The translations under genes were made by a program, and so were the position numbers. Below are positions 43,594 through 55,096 of a DNA stretch of 64,000 nt, piece after piece. Origin of the DNA: Owenia fusiformis (Eukaryota; Annelida; Polychaeta; Sabellida; Oweniidae); the NCBI GenBank assembly GCA_903813345.2, contig CAIIXF020000004.1:24989985-25053984 (forward strand). The letters run 5' to 3'. How positions within the stretch are numbered: position 1 is the stretch's first letter; each line of letters starts with the position of its first letter. The notes below the pieces were generated by a model. It did not search any database and was not told where the DNA came from. It worked only from the letters and a program-made list of their open reading frames with translations.

Positions 43594-43616
43594 NNNNNNN
43601 NNNNNNNNNNNNNNNN
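43594..43616. other. assembly gap (23 N)
   Basis: A run of 23 unknown bases. Its real length is uncertain, and any frame crossing it (the 71-codon minus frame) should be ignored. Confidence 1.
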
Positions 43617-43744
43617 AGGATAGAAACAAAAAAATTGATTGTGGCGGTTGTCACACATGTTTGTACATACTAGGAAACATACTGTAACAATTATTTTTAT
43701 ACCTCAATCAAACATTTAAACACTAATATATTCACTGTAACAGC

Positions 43745-43957
43745 AGCAAGGCAGCAAACTGTAACATGAAGTGAGGGAGCCAATCCCACTCTTCCTTCGC
43801 ACCAGGTCCAGTTTTCTTTGCTTGTGCTAGCACCTCAGCTAGGGCCATGGGCCTCCCAACAGGCTTCCTCGCCTTATTGACTTGGGCAGCTTTTGCAGCT
43901 TTCTTGCTCAGACACAGCTTTCCACTTGATAGTCTCACGAAGAGGCTAGACATATTC
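43745..43957 (-). pseudogene. possible minus-strand exon with AT-hook-like RKPVGRP
   Basis: After a GTTTCAG acceptor on the minus strand the frame reads MSSLFVRLSSGKLCLSKKAA, QVNKARKPVGRPMALAEVLA and AKEEWDWLPHFML before running out. The RKPVGRP core resembles an AT-hook. This could be the N-terminal exon of the transposon-like gene whose other pieces lie at 42980, 41409 and 39100. The family is not recognised. Confidence 0.35.
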
Positions 43958-44965
43958 TGAAACATACCCCCAGGTTATTCTTATTATTTGAGGGCTCTTT
44001 AGTTCTACATTTCAAAAGTCTGAGAAAAATAAACATCAAAACTACGACTCGAAACCCGCATATATATTTTTTGAAAAAATGAAAGAATGTTTCCTGCTAC
44101 AATGAAGCTGTCTATACCCTCTCAGTTCGTCAGAAATCGCCGATGAGTTTTCAAAGTACCAGTTGATCAAAAAAAATCCGTTTTTTGAAATATTTCAAAA
44201 TTCGATCGATCATTTCGTAGAGAAATACTTCGATTTTAGAGTGGAAACTTACCAATTCTCGTCTCTGGGTAGATATTCTTCAAAATATATCATGGTTTTG
44301 CTATGAAAAGCAGTTATCACGGAGTAAATCCAACTCAAAGTACGCATTTTCTTCATTTCAAACTAGTTGAAAACAAAGATGGCTGAACTATGAAGTGACA
44401 AGTTAGAGTAGAAGGGGTCTTTTGACTTTTGGTATTTTAGGCCACTGATAAAAATAACTGATTTTCATGTGTTTAACATTTACTAAGTACAAAATACCAG
44501 GTATATCATTCTAATTAAGCACATTTTTCTATTTCTTAGCCTCATTAAACACTTATTTCGTTTGGAATGCCCTTAAACCCTGCTGAACCCTGGTCTGAGA
44601 AACAAAGATCTAAATAAGGCCAAAGAGCACCCGGGTTCACTGTTAAACCTCCTGCTCACTGTAGTATGAATCATGAATGTACTTTCACACAGGGTTTAAC
44701 AGAAAGAAACAGTGAACCCTGGTCTAACGAATCCGTGTTTCCAGGGTTCGCCTAGCATGCCTTCGACTCTTTCTCAAGCAAGGGGACGCAAAACAAAGAA
44801 TCTACTTCTTATGGCCTTATTTACGACCAAGATACGACGGCTTCCAAAAACATCGCGGTCGTAACTTACGACCTGTGGTAACTCGGTCGTAGCCTAAATA
44901 TTTAAACTTACGACGAGTCGTAAGTTACGACGGTCGTAAGTTACGATTGTACCAAGAACGGCCCC

Positions 44966-45200
44966 CCGACGCTTTAACCAAGCTTTGTTACGCTTTGGTG
45001 CCGCTTTACAAGCCGCTTTAAAGCGCCATCAAAGCGCCGTTGGTGCGAACGTAGCTTGAACAGTTTACATGTTTAGTGCTCTTGCCGAATATCCCGCTTA
45101 ACTCCGAGCTGTTCTACTACCTCTTACGACCCCGACGCTTTAATCAAACTTTGTTACGCTTTGGTGCCGCTTTACAAGCCGCTTTGAAGCGGCTATTTGT
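44966..45200. repeat. GACGCTTTAA..AAGCTTTGTTACGC repeat units with MITE remnant
   Basis: Two units of about 140 bp share CGACGCTTTAA(C/T)CAA, GTTACGCTTTGGTGCCGCTT and TACAAGCCGCTTT. The first also contains the right half of the Harbinger-type MITE (AAGCGCCATCAAAGCGCCGT, then TGGTGCGAACGTAGCTT, ending 45057). The second unit provides the empty-site comparison for the 12-kb insertion. Confidence 0.6.
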
Positions 45201-45397
45201 TCGCAAATATGTACAATTTCTTAAACATGTGATACTGATACACGTTTGTGTTAAAAAATGTCGTGGGAATTCTGCCTACAACGTATAAAATAAGGAAACG
45301 AGAAAAATCGTACCTTCGATGTTCCGACATTTTGTTACCAAAACGAACCGTTTTGGTAACCAGCGTAATCGAGTGGATCACCAGTGTTACCTGGAAA

Positions 45398-45627
45398 AGA
45401 AGATGCTATAAGAAATGCTTATTCCAGAATAGAGATGCTATAAGAAATACTTATTTGGGGATGGAGATTCTGTAATGAATGCTTATCTGAAAAGGGAGAT
45501 GCTATAAGGAATGCTTATAAGAGAACAAAGATGCTATAAAAATGCTTACCCCGGAATTGAGAAGCTATAAGAAAAGCTAACCTGAGAATGGAGATGCTAT
45601 AAGAAATGCTTACCTAAGAATGGAGGT
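45398..45627 (+). repeat. seven-copy tandem repeat, about 32-bp unit
   Basis: GATGCTATAAGAAATGCTT recurs with variants at about 45402, 45434, 45467, 45500, 45531, 45561 and 45593. The intervening 12-14 bases (CTGAGAATGGA-like) are less conserved. Confidence 0.8.
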
Positions 45628-45886
45628 AATGAAGTGGGCAATTTGCATCTCGTCACATTTTCAAAAAGATTTTATTTACATTTTATTGTTGATTCTTCTT
45701 TTTTGATCTTGAAAATAAAAAATGGACAATAAATATCAAAATGCTCCTCTCCTTCAATATTCCCTGATTTTCATTTTCAATATTTTCATATTTAAATCTC
45801 CCTGTTTTAGCAGAGACATCTCTTAGACTATCTGGTTTTAGCAATAAATATGACTCGGTTTTGTAAAAGCTTTTGAATTTCACATA

Positions 45887-46907
45887 CGAGGGGTGATCAA
45901 TAAGTAATGGAGGCTTTTTTACACAGATACTTTTTATCGACTAATCCCTTTGACTTTCTTACAAGTGATAGTTCATTCAACTATCTATCAATTCTGAAGA
46001 TTTGAATACAAAATATGTACCGAATATTGATATATACTTATTTAGATGAAGGAGGTACAGGTATCCCGGGACTGACATTTACGTATATTTTTAGTTTTTA
46101 GACAGTCTGGCGTATTTCAGTTAGATTTCAACTTTTTGATATGCAATTTGTGTTGTGTTACATAAACAGTAAGTATTGTGATTTCAAAGTGTTGTATGGT
46201 TGGGGTTCGCAGGTCAATATGAGAAAACATTGTGGAAGAAGGGGTTGGTGGGGGAAAGAAGCACCCTACTCCATATGGACAATGCACCTGCCCAAAGATC
46301 TCAAGGTGTTCAGAATACAATATCCCTGGACCTCAATTGAGCCCTTGGCAAATGCATTATTTTTTCCAGATCTGCCCACATGTGACTTATTTATTTATAT
46401 ACTAGTACTATTAATATCTATAGAGAAACGAAGCAGGTTAAATGACATGATGAAACAAAACAAGCTGTGCCGCTGCATCTTCCTTCCACGTCAGAAAATA
46501 GATTCGACCTTGTCTCACAATCTTGGGTTAAGAGGATGAGGAAGTGTGAACACGTAGCACTTAATGGAACCTAGTGATGATAAAATATTCAAAATCAAGT
46601 ATGGCATATCAAAATGGTGTAATTCATGACCATCATGGTTAGTTTTGTTCAGCCTGCATTCAACTGCATTGCATACTAAACAAGCTATCAAGCTTCAGAA
46701 ATGTGTGACGTTATGTCGGTCACAGGGTACCTATACCTCCTTCACGGAAATAAAGATATATCAAAATATATTATATGTTTTGCTTTCAAATCTTCAGAGT
46801 TGATAGATTATTGAATGATGTACGTATCACTGGTGAGAAAATCAAAGGGATTGGTCATAAAAAGCATCTGTGTAAAAAAGCGTTCATTACTTATTGATCA
46901 CCCCTCG
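45887..46907 (+). mobile_element. mariner-type element, dead, TA-flanked
   Basis: The termini CGAGGGGTGATCAATAAGTA and the complement are flanked by TA (45885-45886, 46908-46909). The inverted arms extend roughly 80 bp with differences (ACACAGATACTTTTTATCGA on the left). The length of 1021 bp is somewhat short for a full mariner (about 1.3 kb), which fits internal deletion. A decayed transposase lies inside. Confidence 0.85.
46240..46600 (+). pseudogene. mariner transposase remnant
   Basis: In shifting frames I can read MDNAPAQRSQG, then FPDLPTCDLFIYI and SWVKRMRKCVNT. These match the second catalytic aspartate region, the PDLAPCDxxLF motif and the C-terminal W-x-R-x-x-K-C region of mariner transposases. 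Several frameshifts and stops are present. The N-terminal helix-turn-helix region is missing or unreadable. Confidence 0.75.
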
Positions 46908-47617
46908 TACGTTCTAATTCTGTTTTCTTATGCATCAAATCATTCTAAGTTTTATTATCATGCAATAGTTTCTTTGACTTTTCAATATAACAATACTCTT
47001 AATTCTCAAGGCAGTCGCATCTATTTAAAATCACGTCAAATATGTAACTTCTAAACGAAAATAGATTGATAAACTACTGTATATATTCATTGGCGTCCAT
47101 TTTACTTATAGATGAAAATAAAATGAACAAAATACCAAGACATACTAGTTCTCCGACACAAAATGTAATGTGCATAAAATTTGATGTCTCTGGCTTCACA
47201 TTGACATTAGAGAGGTTTCGCGCAACGGGTTGGCTAAAACGTATCCGCATCCGTATCTCGTTACGTTTACCGATACGTATTTCGATAATTTCCGTTTTGC
47301 AGTTCGTTTGCATGATTTTGTCACATCTGCTCTGTCTTATTTTTTTCAAAATAATAAAACGTTGAAAAGTACCGTACCCTTGTGTGATACACTAATTGAA
47401 AAATGACATTTACGTTAAATAATAATATATTTTTTATGAAATGTCAATCCTTTACATTGTATGTAAGTTTCGATTAACAATTTGAGTCTCATAAAATACG
47501 AATGAAAAGTTTTACGTTTTTTTTACCTCTTGTGATGACAGGCATAATTCGACCCGAAAGACTTAAGTTTTTTCAGCAAACGGCTTTTTAAAAGCATATA
47601 TTATGCCACGGATTCCT

Positions 47618-47875
47618 ATGGCGGATCCGGGGGGGCATGGGGCCCGGGCCCGGCCCCCCCCCCTAAGGTTGGCCCAGAAAAAAAAAAGTTGGGCCCAAAA
47701 AAATTTTAGGCCAAAAAAGGCCTCAAGGCCCCAAAAAGTGGGCCTTTTGGTCATTATTGGGCCTTCTAAGGCCTTTGTTTTTAAGTTTTAGGCCAAATTT
47801 TGAAAAAAATGGGCCTCAAATTTTCAAAATTTGGGCCCACTTTTCGGTTTTAGGGGCCCAAAATTTTATAGGCTG
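47618..47875. mobile_element. G-rich hAT-like element copy 3 (right end lost)
   Basis: Starts ATGGCGGATCCGGGGGGGC and has the GGGCCCAAAAAAATTTTAGG, TTTTGGTCATTATTGGGCC and AATTTTGAAAAAAATGGGCC interior shared with copy 1. The CTGGATCCGCCCCTG right end is absent after 47870. Confidence 0.6.
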
Positions 47876-48369
47876 TTCAAAATAGTGGTCATTTAGTGAA
47901 GTGCAGTGACTGCATTAGGATGCTACAAAATACGTAAACATTTCTATTTTCGGTAGAAATGATATTTCTAATTAGTGTGTAAGCTACATATGCGTTTACT
48001 TATCTTTATAATTTTGACACCAACAACAGCTCAAACGGACCATACCAAAGCTTACAATAAATTATCAAAAAATATTTTCGATCTGTCAAGCTTTATATAT
48101 CAAGTTTTTATCAATAATGACACATTGAACGATGGCAAAGTTGTTTGTATTGATACATTCATTCTTATAGAAGAGTCGCCATCTTTTAAATCAACAGTAA
48201 TTTAAAACCTATAGCCTACATATGCATGGATGTCTAATGATCTCTAACGTGAATGCTTTTTTCTATGTGAGTTATTGTTTTCTTTGTTCAATATTTAAGC
48301 AAATTATTATTGTGCATAATAATGACTGTTGTTCTTTCTTTGATTCTTTTCTTCATGTAGGCGATGTAC

Positions 48370-48555
48370 CAGGCCCGTAGCCTGAGTGGGAGCTGGGGGA
48401 GCGGAAGCTCCCCCCCCCTGGCCAGAAATTCTTTCAAAAACATGCAGTTTTTCACCATTCTGAAAATTTTTCGCATGATTTTTAGCCAAAATTGTGAAGA
48501 AGCTCCCCCCTGGAAAAAAGCTCCCCCTCCTGGTAAAAGCTGGCTACGGGCAAGT
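48370..48555. mobile_element. element O copy 2
   Basis: CAGGCCCGTAGCCTGAGTGG to AGCTGGCTACGGGCAAGTG, with CATGCAGTTTTTCACCATTC and TTTTTCGCATGATTTTTAGC inside, matching 16646-16838. The termini are approximate complements. Two minus-strand frames over it are compositional. Confidence 0.65.
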
Positions 48556-48734
48556 GTAGGCCTACTCATTTAGATCTTGGGGAGGGTCAGTTTTGATGGA
48601 CATAAGGGGCTTCATTCACTTCTGGATTTGGTATGTCTTGGCACTGAGCTTTAGCATAGGATTTTTGCTCTTCATTGGTTTTTGTGGAAATGAGATTGTC
48701 TATACTTGTCTTTTGGCTTGATGATATCTCGGTC

Positions 48735-48815
48735 AGGGTATCCTCATTCTGATACTCAGACCATCTCTGCTATGCACAAGAGAGAAGGCTGTGATATCTC
48801 ACGATGGGGTATCCT
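48735..48815. repeat. inverted copy of the 880-955 repeat
   Basis: ATTCTGATACTCAGACCATC, CTGCTATGCACAAG and GAAGGCTGTGATATCTCACG are the complement of 880-955. The element type is unknown. Confidence 0.6.
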
Positions 48816-49497
48816 TGTTTCTGTTTTGAGTGTGTCAGTCAGACGGGTGATGACTGATGACAGATTTGAGGTTTATTATTGAAGGGTGTGGGCAGGTTGA
48901 TTTAGCTCTACAAGAATTTGTGGTTCACAATTTTTACAAAATCAATGACGGCTGGGGGTTTGGGAGAGACATTTGAAAGTGTTTTTTTTTAATATATATT
49001 GTGACATATGGGGTAACATCATTTTCTACACTTCTCACTTAACCCTTTTCTTCTACTATCCCATGGTAACATTTTTATTGGTGGGGGGGTGCGATCGCAC
49101 CCATCACACCTAGCTACGCCTATACTACTGTATCAAGTCAAGCCATCTTATTCTTATTAGATCATTCATGATCAGTACTCGAACTCCCGTGCAGTGATAC
49201 CGAGACACTGCATTGGAGTTCGGATCAGTAGTCAGTACTATGTTGATAATTTTAAATTTCCCGCAAACTTTTCATAACCGGAAGTGAAACCAAATCGAGG
49301 CGAATGTGAAGTCTGATATTTTCTAGATATATTTTCTAGAGCCTATTTTGTACATGTTCATCGTGTAACTGCTAGAGCTGTTCTAAACCATACTTCATAA
49401 AAGAGAGCAGTCCTATCTGTCGACGTGAGTATGCTAAAATTGATCTGAATACATGCACTTGCCCTTGGCTTAGGCTCTGTGCTAGACCTGTACACTA

Positions 49498-50720
49498 TCA
49501 GGAGACCATTGTGGAATAATATATGGAAAAGTATATTCATATTATGAATATACTTTTAGACTCTATTGCACAAAAAAACTAAAAAATCTGAAATATACAA
49601 ATGTCATTCATGTACAATATGAATGACATTTGTATATTTCAGATTTTTTAGTTTTTTGTGCAATAGAGTCTAAGCCTGTGCTCTTACCTTCTTCTAAGGC
49701 CACTGTATCGTGGCCTTCCAGTACAGATATATTCCTACATGAACAACTGGTAATGTCGTAATCATAAAATTTGAAATCATATGTCCGCCATTTTTCCACA
49801 TCACAATTTGAATTGCGAGTTTTGGTCTTATTACCTCACCAAAAATTCCAAAACACACACAAAGTGATCAGAGTATTAGTTCACACCTTCTGGATCGCTA
49901 ACTTAGAATTTACAGCCAGTTACTAATGTCAGACGTAACGACATTTCGTCCAGTTTTCGAACATCGCCATTTTTCTTGGAGCCATTTTGTTTTAATTTTA
50001 GACGAAATCCTGATGAAATCATGTCATATCTCATCAAGGATTTGAGCTGGGTCCGGTTTGATTAATGATTTATTTATCTGGCGATTTTTAAAATATTCAA
50101 TAAATTTATGACACCCCGGCAGCTTTTTTCAAATAGAGTTCACAGTATTCCAGATGAATCCCCTCTAGCCAAGTATTGGCTAGAGACTCGAGTAACTGTG
50201 CTCTCTTGTAATTTGAAGAATTTCAGCCATGTTTATCTTATTGAAAATAACATGGCAGAGAAACATCCAAATATAAGAGGCCACACACTTTATAAGCCAA
50301 ACTAGAAGCAATCTAAGATATACAAATGTCATTCATGTACATTATGAATATACTTTTCCATATATTATTGCACAATGGTCTCCCAATTTCTTATTTTTGC
50401 CGTTCTACTGACGAAATGAACCAGTGAAATGGACTCTAGACTGTTTTATTGCGTCAGTAGAACCCCAAAAATAAGAAATCAGGAGACCATTGTGGAATAA
50501 TATATGGAAAAGTATATTCATATTGTACATGAATGACATTTGTATATTTCAGATTTTTTAGTTTTTTGTGCAATAGAGTCTAAGCCTGTGCTCTCTTGTA
50601 ATTTGAAGAATTTCAGCCATGTTAATTTTATTGAAAATAACATGGCAGAGAAGCATCCAAATATAAGAGGCCACACACTTTATAAGCTAAACTAGAAGCA
50701 ATCCAAGATGGTTTTACTGA
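49498..50720. repeat. foldback cluster of shuffled repeat blocks
   Basis: Blocks AGGAGACCATTGTGGAATAA, AAAGTATATTCATATT, TACAAATGTCATTCATGTAC, TTTTTTAGTTTTTTGTGCAA and TTTGAAGAATTTCAGCCATG occur two to four times in both orientations. Around 49610 a stem of about 80 bp per arm is almost perfect. Three partial copies alternate orientation across 1.2 kb, as expected from repeated foldback insertion or template switching. Confidence 0.75.
49730..49985. mobile_element. diverged relative of MITE C
   Basis: CCGCCATTTTTCCACATCAC, TTTGAATTGCGAGTTTTGGT, AAAATTCCAAAAC and ACGTAACGACATTTCG align in order with 14740-14950 in element C. The termini differ, so this is a related family member or a common ancestor sequence. 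Confidence 0.5.
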
Positions 50721-51009
50721 CGCAATTAAACAGTAAAATGTTATCCCGTTCCAGACTATAGCCCTGTACTGAGCGCACACATTTGCCTGTACAATTACAA
50801 CTTGGGAGAATTATCTACGCCCCTTCCACTTAAGAAACCTACCTCAATGCATTCTAGAACTCAAAATGTAACTTCTAATACATTGGAACCGCCGATTGTC
50901 TGGGTTAGTTGGCAGAATGAGGTCTTTTTGTTTCTTATGGCTCTTTTGGTCGAAGTTTGATTAAGATGGCGGTTATAACGGAATTTCCCGAACTTTCCGT
51001 AATAGCACG

Positions 51010-51210
51010 AACTTGGTATTTCGTTATGTCACTTCCGTGTAAAATGGATTTGTTTCCGGTAAGAGGGAATTTCGAAAATTTCGGACAATATTTACTGACA
51101 TGTCGACATCCTATGCTCTTAACTGTATACCGAATGGTTAAACAATGTTTCTTACCGGAAACAAATCCATTTAAACACGGAAGTGACGTAACGAAATACT
51201 GGCTACAGTG
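51010..51210. mobile_element. small foldback element Q
   Basis: GTATTTCGTTATGTCACTTC, then GGATTTGTTTCCGGTAAGA, on the left is mirrored by TTACCGGAAACAAATCCATT and GGAAGTGACGTAACGAAATA on the right. The arms are about 55 bp. The 97-codon frame over it is a by-product. Confidence 0.6.
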
Positions 51211-52104
51211 TGGAAGCTTAACAGTCGCACCTCGCCAGAGGCGGAAATGAAAAGTGCTGGGCGATAATTTGTGATTTTTACTTGCCTTGCTTGCGATTAT
51301 GGATTTAGAACGCTTTCAGGCGAGAATCTCGGCGACATACCCACGAGATATTGAAATGAGAATTTTAGCCCTCTAAAAATATGTCAGAAAAATGGAGAAA
51401 AGAATATTGTGGGGTTTCTCAGAAAGGTCACTAGATCTAAATATAAACTCCCAAATTGTATTTAAAGCTTTAGAATTTTGAAATAATTGAAAAATAGACA
51501 AAAACTGATCTGAGAATGACACTTTGTTCCTTCTTTTTGCCGGCATTTTTGTTAGAGGAAGTTTTTCCTTAATGTGTTACTCGTTCAATTTTAATATTTG
51601 TTTGAAGAACATTTTGTGAAAGGAGTGGTATCGATATGGAGAATTTTTTGAACACACGTTTCTCTTAAACCAGTCATAAAAAAATCTGAAAATTTAACAC
51701 ATCGTTAATTTAATGGTCATCTTTTGAATGGTAACAATATAATTTTTTTTTAAATATCTATAATCTTTCATCTATATTGTTTTAGAAAACACATCAAACA
51801 CTTGTTTTGTTCTTGGTATCTTGTTTCCAGAGTGAAATGAAACATCTTTCCGAACCTCATTGGAACAAAATGACATAAACACAACATGTATAGGTCTCTC
51901 AATATTTCAATTGCACAAAGGAAATTTTGGTTGATTTTAAAAAAAGTATCTTGTTAATGAAATAAAAGGTTTATCTTGATTTTTATCTATTTTGGCGGGA
52001 TTTTGAAAGGTGGGAAATTTAGTCGCACATGAGAAATACCAGGAGTACAGTATCAATTAAACAGTGTATAGATTGGTCTACATTAGAAATATTCTGTATT
52101 CTAG

Positions 52105-52194
52105 TGTCAAAGGAGATGGATTCTGGAGAATGCCAATTGAATGATAAACATGCAGACATGTACATCAAACAGGAGGATCAGTGTAACAATACAG
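52105..52194 (+). CDS. orphan N-terminal exon of a zinc-finger paralogue
   Basis: After a GTATTCTAG acceptor comes AGGAGATGGATTCT, the same context as the start of the zinc-finger genes at 55102 and 58198. The exon encodes MDSGECQLNDKHADMYIKQE, then DQCNNT, and ends at a GTAAAT donor. It shares the MDS/MGS start and the IKQE sumoylation-type motif. No matching finger exon follows before 55097, so it is either the first exon of a decayed paralogue or an alternative start exon. Confidence 0.5.
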
Positions 52195-52264
52195 GTAAAT
52201 TGCAAATTGAAAAGGTTCTTTTAGTCATTATTGAAAATAAAGCAATATTACTGACATTCAGTAA

Positions 52265-52373
52265 GATAAGTTCACACCAACGGCGCTTTGATAGCGCTTT
52301 TTGATGTGGCGTGCAAAGCGGCTTTGCACGGCGCTTTAAAGCGCCATCAAAGCGCCGTTGGTGTGAACTAAGC
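52265..52373. mobile_element. Harbinger-type MITE copy 4
   Basis: ATAAGTTCACACCAACGGCG to CGCCGTTGGTGTGAACTAAG, palindromic around GCAAAGCGGCTTTGC. A TAA precedes it. It lies about 70 bases after the orphan zinc-finger exon. Confidence 0.75.
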
Positions 52374-52579
52374 CTTTCTTACGTATCTACGTATGTACTC
52401 TTTCTCAACACCTTCAGTGACGTTTCTTCTTTGGTCAACTGCTCAGTTGTTTGTGGGTTTTCAAAGTAACTCTACAATGCAATTTGAAGATGAGTACTTT
52501 TATTCTGTTATTGCACTGATGTTGCAGTTTGTAGTGCGGTAAGATTGGAGTGAAAGTGTTGAAAGTCTAATGAAATTAT

Positions 52580-52830
52580 TATCCCATCACACAAAGTCGG
52601 AGGGATATAGGGAACGCCTCCATCCCTCTGTCCATCCGTATGTATGTCCGTCCGTCTGAGCAATAACTCAAATACCATTGGCCGGATTTTGTTCATATTT
52701 TGTACACATATACCCTATGGGGATAGAAGTTCTGCTTGAAAGCCCATTTTCAAAATGGCCACTCATTTAAATATGGCGGCCATTTTAGTGACTATTTTAC
52801 AGTATTTAGGTGCAATATGTAAAACTGTAA
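52580..52830. repeat. CCATCCGTATGTATGTCCGT repeat family fragment
   Basis: A GTCGGAGGGATATAGG...CCTCCATCCCTCTG hairpin is followed by TCCGTCCGTCTGAGCAATAA, GATTTTGTTCATATTTTGTAC and AAATGGCCACTCATTTAAAT. A diverged segment at 54110-54240 (CTGTAACTCAAAAAGTAGTG, then GATTTTGTTCATATTTGGTG) is similar. It is non-coding. Confidence 0.5.
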
Positions 52831-53839
52831 TAGCAATATGTTTAAATGTAAAAAAATTATATAGTACATTATTATTTATTATATCTTGGTTACCGCCATA
52901 TTTGGCGAGCAAAATCTCATTGGTATATTCCGTATTCTACATATTTTACACTCGAAGACAGAGCCAGAAACCCCTCCTTGGAGGAGCCTAGTCATATAAA
53001 TCTGACCCTCGTATGATGTTATTTGTTGTTATTTTTTTCTGATTTGGATATTTATTTTTCTTATTTTCTTGCATACGAGGGTCATAAACACGAGCGCTTC
53101 TATATTGCGGGAATTGCTTTCCTGGCATGTCTACCCAACCAAATTCACACAAATGATAAATTAATTTCTTTGCTTCAACTATTAAGTAATTAATCTTACC
53201 TTAGGCACGTAAAACGCTTGGTAATTGAAGAAATATAAGCACGCTGCTAAATTTTAAAATTTTCTTATTTTGCCTACCAAGGTCACTTCCGGGTTAATCT
53301 GATAGTCTAGATGTAAAACTATATCAAACGAAATCATAAGTCTTTGTTACACGAATATTCAGTTGAAAGGGAAGCAGTGTCGTTGAGAAGGGAAATTATT
53401 TGGAAAAGTTATTGTTTCAAAATAAGAAAAGTAATAAGTGGCAGAAAACGGCTTTGGAATCGATCTCTGTGTAATAAATAATTATGATTCCGTTTCGATA
53501 CATGTTATACATTTAGACTACCGGAAACAACATTCAGCAACATGGCGGGCGATAATGAAAATATAATTCAATTGATTATATTTCGTCAATTATCAAGCGT
53601 TTTACATGTCTAAGGTAAGATTTAACACTTTGATGTTGGAGCTAAATAATTACGTGATGATTTGTGTGACTTTGGTTAGTATGGTAACTATGGTTACCAA
53701 GACAGGCCAGAAAAGCGTTTACCGCAATTTGTTCTATATAATATCTACGACCGTGTATGCAAAGAAAATGATAAAAAATAAATATCCAAATAAGAACAAG
53801 GAATATCGAAGAACAGCATACAACAGTCGGATTTATATG

Positions 53840-54043
53840 ACTAGGAGGAGCCCTGTGTTCTTTTGTGTGCACAGGTACACAGACATACAGGTACACACCA
53901 CAGCCTTTTATACGAGTCGTGAACCACTCAGTCAAACACCCAGAATTACATAACGCACAAACAAACTTGTCTGAAACGGGAATCGAACTTGGGGCCAAGG
54001 GATATTGGTAACCTTGGCTCTACCACTGAGCCATAGCGGGTGG
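53840..54043 (-). mobile_element. tRNA-derived SINE
   Basis: On the minus strand the head (54043 to about 53972) reads GCTATGGCTCAGTGGTAGAG and, 35 bases on, AAGTTCGATTCCCGTTTCAG: an A box and a B box with tRNA-like spacing, but imperfect stems. It continues into a non-tRNA body whose segment near 53895-53930 recurs at 26288-26332. It is not a functional tRNA. Confidence 0.7.
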
Positions 54044-54239
54044 ACTATAAAAGCTAGAAATGTAGATATTAAAGAAGCACATGGCAGCCATCTTGAAAAA
54101 TGTCTGCCTTTACTCGTTATTTTACAATTTTTGCTGTAACTCAAAAAGTAGTGGAGTGATTTTGTTCATATTTGGTGTGTGAATACTATAAGCATGGCAC
54201 ACTCTAATGAACTTTTTGGTAGAAGGTTGCCATTTTGAA

Positions 54240-54292
54240 AAATGGGGGGGGGGGGCGGACCCCTGGTCCCCCCAGATCCACCAGTGGGTATT
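54240..54292. mobile_element. G-rich hAT-like element fragment (copy 4)
   Basis: A poly-G run and GGTCCCCCCAGATCCACCAG, then TGGG, give the complement of CACTGGTGGATCTGGGGGG, the terminus of copies 1 and 2. It is a solo end. Confidence 0.5.
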
Positions 54293-55096
54293 GTAGTCCT
54301 TTGGGCTTTGGTATTGCATTGATACTGTAGATCGGGTTAATTTGGTGCCTGCTTTGATTTGGCAAATTTGGCGAAATTGAAAAATTCGCCAATATAAAAC
54401 TTTGTCAAAATTTAGAATGAATCCCCGGGAATTATCTAGGGTATTACGTCCAGTGCATTTAGGATAAATTGGCTCAGAATTGGTCAGTCACTCAATAATA
54501 CTCAATGAAAAATTAGGAAGGAAAAGTGTGGTATTAGTATCAGCATCGATCGAGGTGCAAAATGTAAAGATGATCTCACAACGTGGTGAATATCGCCAGT
54601 GGTCCTCAAAAGAAAAAAGAACATAGCCAAACATGCCCATTTACATGGTAATTCGAAAACAGCGCGTAAGTTAATTTTAAATTATTTTTTTTGCATATCC
54701 ACCAAATTAAATAGCCGCCAAAATGCCAAAAATGGCAAAATCGCCAAATTAAGTAGCGCCAAAATAACCCATTCTACAGTAATTGATGTTTATAAAATAT
54801 ACAACCTGCATGAAATTGTGAATGTTATATTTTTTTTAATTTGATGAGGATTTATTAATTATTTGGTTTCTATTTCATTTCATATTGTTCATTGAGGAGA
54901 GCAAACACAGCGAGGCATCAATAGTGTTTCAATTCAATCTTGTTTAACATGATTTATATCACTGGCAATTTTCATACAGTTGTCCCACAATGGGATAAAA
55001 GAAAAAAAATTAAATCTATTTTTTATAACCCAAACCTTACTGATTTTATTAATTTAATAATTTGAACTAAACATTTGTTATTGAATCTTATTCTAG

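Larger units (their letters stand above)
32742..44965. mobile_element. 12.2-kb insertion with GGGGaCCGTTCTTGG termini
   Basis: The left end GGGGACCGTTCTTGG and right end CCAAGAACGGCCCC are complements with one mismatch, followed inward by GGTCGTAACTTACGACC-type palindromes at both ends. Comparison with 45070-45200 supplies an empty site: flank CTACGACCTATTACTACCCC on the left continues as CGACGCTTTAACC on the right. Duplicated target bases are lost in a C run. It may be a single element with later guests or a chimera; minus-strand coding pieces lie inside near the right. Confidence 0.55.

Noticed and set aside
43439-43654. Minus frame crossing the N run
   Set aside because: It is partly translated from unknown bases.
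50957-51250. 97-codon frame with a plausible start
   Set aside because: It lies over the foldback element Q arms and shows no domain-like pattern.
53972-54043. Possible tRNA gene on the minus strand
   Set aside because: A and B boxes are present, but the stems do not pair properly and the sequence runs into a SINE body that recurs elsewhere.
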